A stretch of DNA of 64,000 nucleotides from contig QANZ01056315.1 of assembly GCA_003254925.1 (NCBI GenBank), forward strand, positions 18,171 to 82,170, given 5' to 3'. This document shows positions 56,413-64,000 of this stretch, in pieces. Position numbers and translations under genes: made by a program. The notes beneath the pieces are model-generated. The model did no database searches and was not told the origin of the DNA. It saw only the letters and a list, made by a program, of their open reading frames with translations. This stretch comes from Chamaecrista fasciculata. Lineage: Eukaryota > Streptophyta > Magnoliopsida > Fabales > Fabaceae. Numbering within the stretch: the stretch's first letter is position 1; every line of letters begins with the position of its first letter.

Positions 56413-58034
56413 TTAAAAATGCTCAATAGTTTCAACAAGATCACAGCAAAAACAACAAAAGGGATTAGAACCACACCTCCTTTTACACAAGTTCTCCTTA
56501 GTTGCCAATGCGCCCACACAAGCCCTCCACAAAAAATGCTTTATCTTTGGAGGAAAAGGACCTTGCCAAATAGCATTCCAAACTTTATTAGAATCAATAC
56601 AAGAGGAACTAGCTTTATTTATGTCAACCACCTCCTCCACTTTTAGAGCTTTATAATAACCGCTTTTCACAGTGTAAACTCCCTTTCTTTCACCATTCCA
56701 CACCAAACAATCTTCTCTAGGTACAAGAGATAAAGGAATGGACTTGATAGCCTCCGATTCATCCCCAGAATTCCAAGGACTAATCTAATCAAGCTGCCAA
56801 CATCCTCCTCTAATTAAATCAGCCACACAACCATCTGCAAATGAGTCAATAGGCTTGGGAGAATGTAATTTACAACCCAATAAACCAGGAATCCAGCAAT
56901 CATTCCAAACATTGTTGTCAAACTCGAGTTTTAACTCATAAACTTGTAAACTCGCCGAGTTTACCCCCTAAAATCGTGTAAACTCGACTCAAACTCGGAC
57001 CTGAGGTGAACTCGGAGCAAACTCGAGTTTTAACTCGTAAACTCGGTAAACTCGCGAGTTTGCAGTAAACTCGGCGAGTTCACTACCTTATTTTTTTTTC
57101 GGTTTTTGTCAAATAAAACCAACCCATTCAGCAAAAAAGACCAACCCAAGCATAAAAAACTGGCCCACACTTAAAATTACCCTAAACCTAATCTATCTTC
57201 GACAATTTCCCAAATTTTTCTGCCTCTTGCGACTTGCCTTCAAAATTTTCTCCCTTCCTCGACTTGTTCTGCCTTCTGCAACTCGCCGCGCCGTCGACGC
57301 CTTCCCCTGCTGCTGTCGCTGCTCGCTACCGCTGGGTATAGTATGTGTCAATATAAACCTAATCTATCTTTGTTATTTCATCGGCTGTGAGTTTGTGAAT
57401 GTCTGAATGTATGAATGTGAGTTTGGGTATGTTAATGTGAATATGTTAATGTATGATTTATGAATGGATGAATGTGAGTTTGTGACTAGGGGATGGGTAT
57501 GTAATATGATTTATGAATGTATTTTGATTTAATTTTACACTTAAAGAAAATGATATATATGTGTAAATTTTATTCTGCATACGTAGGTAAACTCGGCGAG
57601 TTTACGATCCGAGTTTACCCCCCCTCCACGAGTTTGGTTAAACTCTGGAGTTTGACAACCTTGATTCCAAATACTAACCTTGGAACCATCTCCAATCCTC
57701 CAGCAAAGACCAAACATTAGTAGATTCCTCCCCTCCAAAATACTAGACCAGCCCCATGGGGCTCTAGCCCCCTTCTTAGCCTGCAAAAAATCAGTGTCAG
57801 GAAAATACTTGCCTTTGAGTTGTCTAACCCAAGGATCATTAGGACAATTCAACACTCTCCAAGCTTCCTTAGCCAAAAGTGCATCATTGAGCTTAGAAAA
57901 ATCTCTAAACCCCATACCACCTTCCCTCTTAGCCTTCGTAAGCTTCTTCCAAGCAACCCAATGGATTCTTCCTTCATTACCATGTTGTCCCCACCAAAAA
58001 TGAGAAACAAGTCTATCTAGCTCCTTACAAGTCC
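56413..58034 (-). pseudogene. LINE distal reverse transcriptase and zinc-binding region
   Basis: 58034-57700 encodes LDRLVSHFWWGQHGNEGRIH, then HWVAWKKLTKAKREGGMGFR and WRIGDGSKVSIW, the region after the polymerase core in plant LINEs. After the hAT insertion the sequence resumes at about 56900 and gives GVYTVKSGYYKAL, FPPKIKHFLWRAC and CKRRCGSNPFCCFCCDLVET, the zinc-binding segment. There are several stops. The polymerase active site is missing. Confidence 0.85.
56910..57663. mobile_element. hAT element nested in the LINE
   Basis: Termini CATTGTTGTCAAACTCGAG and GGAGTTTGACAACCTTG are inverted. A perfect 8-bp duplication ATTCCAAA flanks it (56902-56909, 57664-57671). Subterminal AAACTCGCGAGTTT-like palindromes are abundant. 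No transposase was found. Confidence 0.88.
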
Positions 58035-58127
58035 TCAAAAACATAATCTCAATTTAATTAACAAATAATTAATTAAATAAATAAATTTAATTATTTAATA
58101 ACTCATTAATAAAAATTTAGTCCAACA

Positions 58128-60694
58128 ATCTCCCCCTTTTTGATAATGGAAAACTTTAGCAAACAAAAGAACTTTAAAAAAATTCCTCATGTTTGTTCAA
58201 AGTTATGTTCTGGTCCCTCCATTTTTTTTTGTTCTTTTTTGGTCCCTAAAGTTTTTAAAAAAAGTTCCATCGTTAGTCCATAACTCTTTTTCTTCCACTT
58301 TTTTCGTTAAACAAAGGAAAAAAAAACTAATTTTCATCTCCCAAAAGAGAAGGATCTTAATGCAAAAGAGCGAAATTGTTGGGAGATAAAAGTTAATTTT
58401 TATTCTTTTTTTAATAGAAAATGTGGATGGAAAAGTGTCAAGGACTAATGGTGGAACTTTTCGGAAACTTGAGGGACCACAACAGAATTTTGAGCAAATA
58501 TGTGGGACCAAAACGGAAAGAAAAAAACTGGAGGGACCAAAATAGAACATTGAGCAAACATGAGGGACCAAAATATGACTTTGGCCAATTTAAAATATAT
58601 TCCATAAAATTGAACCAATTTGAGGTTTTTACTTGTATTTTCGATGACAAAAACTAACTAAAACTTTAACAAAACCCTAATTTCTTATAGAAGTTTGTCA
58701 TTGTGTGCCACTGTTGGCAAAACAGAAGCAAAGAGATTATCTCCCTCCTTCAAATAAACAAGAATTAGATGTTGATTTCTGCAGGTAAGAGGTATTTCTT
58801 CCTCAAATCTCCTCTCTTTTTTTCATCTCATTTCTCATCTTCCATTTACGATTTTATTCAGAACTCTTATCTTCATTCTCATCCCCCAAATCCCAATGAC
58901 ATCCGAGAGGACGTTGTTTCATTTATTGCAATTAAACCCTTTCACAGGGTCAAAATAACTACCTCGTTAAAACGCAGTGGTTACCTAAGCCATTTTTGTT
59001 GATAAATAACCACAAACTATACTTTTTTAACACTATTTGCTTCTAAATTCCCTCATGGATTTTAAATATGACAATTAAAATTTTAAACTTTTGGTTTGCT
59101 AATTTCTAAAAATTCTAACAAAGAAAAAAAAAACTACTAAAACTAGCCAACAACTATAGCTTTAAAGCCTATCTAAAACATTAAGGACCACGAATTCTAC
59201 TCTAATCCCTCTAAACTATATACACTCTTAGATCCTAGGATCCCACATAGGTCAACTTTAGGGACCAAAAGATAAAAAATCGGTATAAATTCAGAGACCA
59301 AAAAGTATTAATTTAACACAAATACTTAAAAACTAAAAAGTATAAAATCAGTTCAAATTCAGAGACAAAAAATCATCATTAAGAACTAAATAGTTGACAA
59401 TTGAAATATTTTAAAGATTAAATCATATATTTCGATTATTCAATGACTGATTAGTTGATTAAGTGTAAATTCAAGAATTAAAATAACAGGTTTTCTCTAA
59501 TATTTTTAAATATTAGTAAGGGATCAGATCAAAATGAGAAGACATTAAAATATAGAAGATAAAAAAAGGATTAATCTCCTCTGCAAAAAATAAAGAAATA
59601 AAAAAAAGTTAAGAATAAAATTTATGTGATAAAAGTCTTTAAATGATTAAAATAAATAAGATTATAAAGGACTAAATAAAAAATTACTAAAATATAAAAA
59701 ATTAAAAAAAAATCTTCATAAGCACTACGAAGGGTTTATCAAGGTGCAGTAATGGATTGAAATGTGAGCGATTCCTGCTCATTATAGGACTACTACTCGA
59801 AGAATCTATTTTTTTCCTTTTTAATTTAATAATTAATTAATAAAAATAACTAATAAGTTTTTAGTCGCTCAAATCGACTGCGCAAACAGCCTATTTATTG
59901 TTTGGCAAAAAAAAAAATTTGCCTTTTTATTGGTTTGATTAAACAAGTTATTTTTAACCGCTTGATTAAAATTTACTTCAAATAAATATGAGCAGTTCAA
60001 TTAAAAGTTTTATTCAAAATCGCTCAAACAGCCAATGAACACCCATAAAAATTGGTATAATTAAGAGTGAAAAAATGGCTTAAACCATGAATATCATGAA
60101 TTGATGAACATGAAATGCAGAGATGCATACCCAATAATATTATTTGATAACCATTTCAATATGGTTAAAAAAAAGAGATAACTATTTCAAGTTATAAGCT
60201 CGAATCAATCGATCTTTAGCCTAGCTAAATTTAGATTACAAATCATCCCAGCTTATTGAATATACTGATAAAGGTTTGTTTTTTGGGTAAGACTTATATA
60301 TAGTTTCTTATATCTTCGTTATAAAGTTCTCTAATAAAAATAAAACATTTGGCAAATTTATTTTAAATGAACAATCATGGTAAAAGAGTATTAAAGACAT
60401 GTCTTTCAACAACCAATCGTTGAAGAGAGAATACAATTGAAGCTTATTATTCCACCTAGGAAGTAGGAATCACATAACAAAAATATTAAAAAAAAAAACT
60501 GCATTTAAGTTTATTTCTTTATTTTTTTTATAGGACATATTAAGAAAATAGTTAATTTTTTTCTTTGGTTGAAGGAACAATAAATGATTTGGATATATAA
60601 AAAGGGTTCTTTTAATATGTGCTCTGAGATCACATGATAAGAAGCATTTAACATGCTTTGAGAATTATAAAATTGACATAATAAATGAATTTAT
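58128..60694 (+). repeat. Orphan neprosin upstream block, fullest copy
   Basis: 58150-58590 is the second copy of the hairpin MITE. 58600-59190 matches 10960-11560, 59385-60430 matches 1485-3430, and 60480-60690 matches 11590-11810. It contains the leader phrase AACGCAGTGGTTACCTAAGC and a TATA-like GGATATATAAAAAGG near 60592, but no neprosin exon follows. A short frame at 58769-59002 is part of the leader relic. It marks the right limit of the cluster. Confidence 0.75.
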
Positions 60695-61509
60695 TAGGGG
60701 TGTTCAGATCCAATCCGATCCAAACCCAACCCAACCGATCCGATCCAAACCAATCCAATCAAAACTACCAAAACCGACCATGTAATCGGTTGGATTGGAT
60801 AAAATTAGTTAAAACCGATTGGTTCGGTTCGGTTTTTTTTTTATGTTAAAAAACCGACCGAACCAACCGAACCAAAATATTAAAAAACCTAGCTGCACAG
60901 TGCACACTAATGTCACTAAATCACTAATCCTCTCTTAGCCGCACGACGCACTTCATTTCGCCGAAAACACTAGCCTATCTCTGACTCTCTCCATCCTCTC
61001 GCCGAAATCAACAAATTCGTCCCGGGGTGTTGCTCAGCGTCGTCGTTCTGGGTGTTGCTCGGCGTCGTCGCTCTAGGTGTTGCTCGGCGTCGTCGCTCTA
61101 GGTGTTGCTCGGCGTCGCCGTCGTCGTTGCTCGTCGTCGTTCTCCTCGTCTCTATTGCTCGGTGTCGTTCTCCACGTTCTGGGTGTTGCTCGTCGTCGTT
61201 GCTCGTCGTCGTTCTCCTCGTCTCCGTTGCTTGGCGTCGTTCTCCTCATTCTGGGTGTTGCTCGGCGTCGTCGTCGTCGTTGCTCGTCGGCGTTGTCGCG
61301 GTTCTGCTCGTTCTCGTCCTTCAAACTCGCCTCTGTTGTCGTCGCCGGTCTCGTTCTCTCTGCCGGTCTCGTCCTTCAGATTTTTATCTTAATAATAATA
61401 CAAAAGCCGATTAACCGATCCAATCCAAACCGATTGAAGTCGGTTTGGATTGGTTTGGATGGCTCAAATTTACTGGATTGATTGGATGACTTTGGTTGTC
61501 ATCCAATCT
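60695..61509. mobile_element. hAT relative carrying a GC-rich CGTCGT block
   Basis: Begins TAGGGGTGTTCAGATCCAAT, the family end also seen inverted at 6941. The right part (TGGATGACTTTGGTTGTCAT) matches the interior of the 4355-6941 hAT. 60900-61375 is foreign in composition: leader-like CTCTC/CCGCACG sequence followed by 25-bp tandem units (GTTGCTCGGCGTCGTCG). Frames on both strands over this block are translations of a repeat. The right terminus is missing where the CACTA end begins. Confidence 0.6.
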
Positions 61510-61690
61510 CACTACTAGAAAAATGAAAATTTGTGACGGATGTTTGTGACAGATGCGATTCGGTCACAAAAAATTAATGTTAGTGACTAATTTGTGAGAG
61601 ACTCAACATTTCCTCACTATTTTCATAATATTTGCTTAATTTGTGAGGAATATTTGTCACATATTATGGTCCCTCACTAATATATCTATT
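61510..61690. mobile_element. CACTA-type terminus with subterminal TTTGTGA repeats
   Basis: CACTACTAGAAAAATG at 61510 is a canonical plant CACTA end. Subterminal motifs TTTGTGACGG, TTTGTGACAG, TTAGTGAC and TTTGTGAG follow in both orientations. No second terminus was found, so it is a fragment. Confidence 0.75.
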
Positions 61691-62330
61691 TCACTTTAAA
61701 AAAAGTCCTAAATACTACTATACTGGCGCAAGACTTAAAAATATTTCACCCAAAATCTTTTCACTTCCCTCCATTCTTGCAGCTAAACCCAAGTCATTCT
61801 CCAAATTTTTTTAGGGTTTCAAACATTCTTTGTTCACCTTGTATCTTGTTCCTGCCTCCATTCACCTTCATTCTTTGTTCCTGCCTCCATTCACCTTCAT
61901 TCTCCGTCAGTCGCTTTCGTTCACCGCCTCCATTCAGAGTCATTCGTCGCCTCCATTCACAGTCGTTCGTCGCCTCTCTTCGCCGCCTCAAATCCCTCCT
62001 CAACGCGGCCCCTTCCTACCTCTGTGAAGGCTTCAAAAACAACGCTCAGTCTCTTCCCTCCGCTTGCAAAATCTCCGCTCCTCCTTCCGTTACCAACTGC
62101 GCATGTCAGTTTCTTTTTCCCTTTTCCTTTGTTTTCTCTCTACTCTAGGTTTTCGACTATATAGGCAAAGGAACGTTTCTGCTATTTCCCCCTAATTTTT
62201 AGGGTGAAATGATAATCAGTTGAATTTCTGTGGGTTTGATTTGGGGTTTTCGCCGTTTCAGTGATGTATTATCTAATATATGCGTTTTGTTGTTGTTTTG
62301 CAGTGTCTCAAGCTCCCGCTGACGCTCCAG
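61691..62330 (+). other. Pyrimidine-rich leader-like region upstream of the PANK2-like exons
   Basis: A 123-codon frame (61777-62148) with a 28-bp tandem duplication (TTGTTCCTGCCTCCATTCAC...) spans it. Its C-terminal part has an arginine/leucine/serine-rich, transit-peptide-like look, but no family was recognised. GTCAGT at 62105 and TTGCAG at 62304 could be splice sites. It may be the 5' end of a chimeric transcript leading to the exons at 62923, or an unrelated leader. The 590 bp that follow (62331-62922) look intronic. Confidence 0.3.
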
Positions 62331-62922
62331 GTTTTTTTTTTGTGCCATTTATTTACTCTGATTTTGTTTAGCACTTAATTAATGACCAAATCAATAGTTT
62401 CTATTACCTATTTCTATATACAGTCATCCATGAAAGGTATTGTTGCCGAAAATACAAGATTACAGGACATGTGATGAGGTCGACCAGAGGTTGACTTCAA
62501 TGGTGGCGTCTCCTAGTGGCTGATTATATATATATTTATATATGTCTCTCTCTGTGTGTGTACGTCTGTATGTATATATACATATTACTATGGTCACTTC
62601 TTCGTCTCTTTAAGAGATTTAGACAAAGTCACGAGTTTTTGTTGTTGTTATATCAAGTTTGAGGTAGGGTATTGCAGAGACATGAATGCTGAAAGGGTTT
62701 TTTTTTACTGAAAGTATTGTTCGTTATCTGTTCTCAATTGGTATTTGATAGTACTATTAGAAAACCAGATATAACTAAATTTCAGTTTGGTCCATGGTTA
62801 TTTTCCTGTTGGGGCAACTTTTGCACCTGAAAACAATTGTTTTGTAGTATTCAAGATTCATATGCCAACATTTTACTACTATTAGTCCATATATAACATT
62901 TCAATTCCACCATCTCTCGTAG

Positions 62923-63911
62923 CTTGCAGAGCTTTTTTCTAAGGATGGAATGTCCTTTTTAACAACTTGTCAAAATCTGGTCCCTCGACCTTGGGTTATT
63001 GATGACCTTGACACTTTCAAAGTGCAATGGAGCAAGAAATCATGGAAGAAGGCAAGTTTCACAAGTCAATAAAAAATAAAATTCTTGTGAAGAATTAAGT
63101 CTTCTGGTGTAGATTATGGAGCAATGTTGTCCTAATCTGTCCATTTTATCATAGCAGGTTATCATATTTGTTGATAACTCTGGTGCAGATATCATTTTGG
63201 GTATTTTGCCATTTGCAAGGGAACTGCTTCGCCGTGGGAGTCAGGTTTGCTCACATACATTTCTCTTCTGACTATTGTTTGGCAGTTTAAAAATTAGATC
63301 TCATTTTTATATTATCTTATCTCTTACATTTTTGGATGGAAAGAGGGAGGGGGTACTTGGCTAGTTGCGTTTTATTTTTTGCATGAAGCATAATAGATCA
63401 ATATGATGTACTACAAATGTATATTGAAATAGTAAGATCTATAGGAACTATATTGTTTATTTCTCTTTTCCCAGGATCCCTTCTAGATAATAAATCCTAA
63501 ACAAATAATCTGTTTAACTACTTGAATAAGATCCACATAACACTTCTCTGTTGATAATGTGTCATCGTGATGATTGTCCTGATTTAGGTGTTTGGAAGTC
63601 CTTTTCTTTTTAACTTTTTGTTTGATACTGAGAGTGCTTTTCATATCATTTTGTACTTTTTAAAGTATTACATTTTGAATGCAGGTTGTATTGGCTGCTA
63701 ATGATTTACCTTCCATTAATGATGTGACTTACCCGGAGCTGATAGAAATTATATCAAAGGTAATGGAAATTAGTCTTGTGAATTTTTGTTTACTACCATA
63801 TCTTTTGCTAACACTTGTCATGATGGTGTCCAGTTAAAGGATGAAGAAGGTCGGCTCATGGGTGTTGATACTTCAAATTTGATAGTTGCTAACTCTGGTA
63901 ATGGTTTGCCG
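62923..63911 (+). CDS. PANK2-like gene, DUF89 phosphatase half, incomplete at both ends
   Basis: Four exons: 62923-63051, 63158-63244, 63685-63759 and 63834-63911, all phase 0, continuing beyond the window. The product reads [84 protein letters not shown] and [11 protein letters not shown]. This matches in order the C-terminal region of plant pantothenate kinase 2, a fusion of a kinase and a DUF89 4'-phosphopantetheine-type phosphatase. FVDNSGAD and ANDLPSIND are conserved metal/substrate-binding motifs of DUF89. The intron after exon 1 has a GC donor (AAG-GCAAGT). The kinase half is not found upstream; transposons occupy that space. It could be a truncated duplicate, a chimera, or a gene with a very long intron. 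Confidence 0.85.
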
Positions 63912-64000
63912 GTAAGAAACTGAGCAATACATTTTTCTTATATTATCATATCATTAACTTGTATGATATTATATCTTTCTTTCTTCTGTTTTTTTTTTTT

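Larger units (their letters stand above)
55510..58034 (-). mobile_element. 5'-truncated LINE with 15-bp target duplication, split by a hAT
   Basis: The poly(A) tail is the T run starting at 55509. The 15-bp duplication TCAAAAACATAATCT (55495-55509, 58035-58049) is perfect. Only the distal reverse transcriptase, zinc-binding region and RNase H remain. A 754-bp hAT element (56910-57663) sits inside. The host is the minus-strand LTR. Confidence 0.92.
54765..58127 (-). mobile_element. Copia-like solo LTR, minus orientation, split by later insertions
   Basis: On the minus strand it begins TGTTGGACTAAATTTTTATT at 58127 and ends ATTGAATGTTCA at 54765, as an LTR should. Removing the LINE (55510-58034) and the hAT fragment near 54899 leaves about 700 bp. 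The 5' end resembles 38387 onward. No primer-binding site or coding interior adjoins it. No matching 5-bp duplication was found. Confidence 0.6.

Noticed and set aside
38387..58127. One giant 19.7-kb transposon bounded by inverted TGTTGGACTAAAT copies
   Set aside because: The two ends fit better as separate LTR-like sequences in opposite orientation; the right one has its own 3' end at 54765.
61052..61481. Arginine- and serine-rich frames of up to 134 codons in several frames
   Set aside because: Produced by a CGTCGT-type tandem repeat; open in multiple frames and on both strands.

Overview
The window is AT-rich nuclear DNA of a flowering plant, most likely a eudicot. The evidence is split genes with GT-AG introns, a tandem family of neprosin-domain (DUF239) protease-like genes, plant hAT, Mutator, PIF/Harbinger, CACTA and Helitron transposons, plant LINEs, a nuclear copy of plastid petD, and a PANK2-like gene. 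Species cannot be read from the sequence.

The left two thirds (about 3.5-38 kb) is a tandem neprosin-like cluster, all on the + strand. Three copies have seven intact phase-0 exons (3910-9920, 13170-19119, 22316-25588; 394, 400 and 414 residues) with a signal peptide, an activation-peptide region and a C-terminal neprosin domain. Two more are broken: a remnant of intron 6 plus a deleted exon 7 (27411-28159), and a copy with exons 5-7 only and a frameshift (34320-35590). Shared 5' and 3' flanks recur without genes, so the cluster expanded by duplication and then decayed. Almost every intron and spacer has been hit by transposons, often with clean target-site duplications (TSDs) or with an empty site visible in a paralogue. 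Among the gene 5 debris are a petD plastid insertion and a truncated BCS1-type AAA-ATPase.

From 39.5 to 52.5 kb lies one 12,998-bp PIF/Harbinger element bounded by TAA duplications. It carries a Myb/SANT-like gene, a DDE transposase with one internal stop, a two-exon protein resembling the plant transposon-protein family, and an opposite-strand GRF-zinc-finger/coiled-coil gene. Arrays of a 136-bp repeat flank the transposase, and a 50-bp/150-bp higher-order array sits directly upstream of it. A 2.1-kb solo LTR is nested inside. A 1.9-kb non-autonomous relative lies at 35.6-37.5 kb in the opposite orientation. This multi-gene element is the most unusual object in the window.

From 52.5 to 58.1 kb are LTR-derived sequences, one split by a 5'-truncated LINE that is itself split by a hAT element. 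An orphan neprosin upstream block (58.1-60.7 kb), a hAT relative with a GC-rich insert and a CACTA terminus follow. The window ends in the 3' (DUF89 phosphatase) half of a PANK2-like gene whose kinase half is not present upstream.
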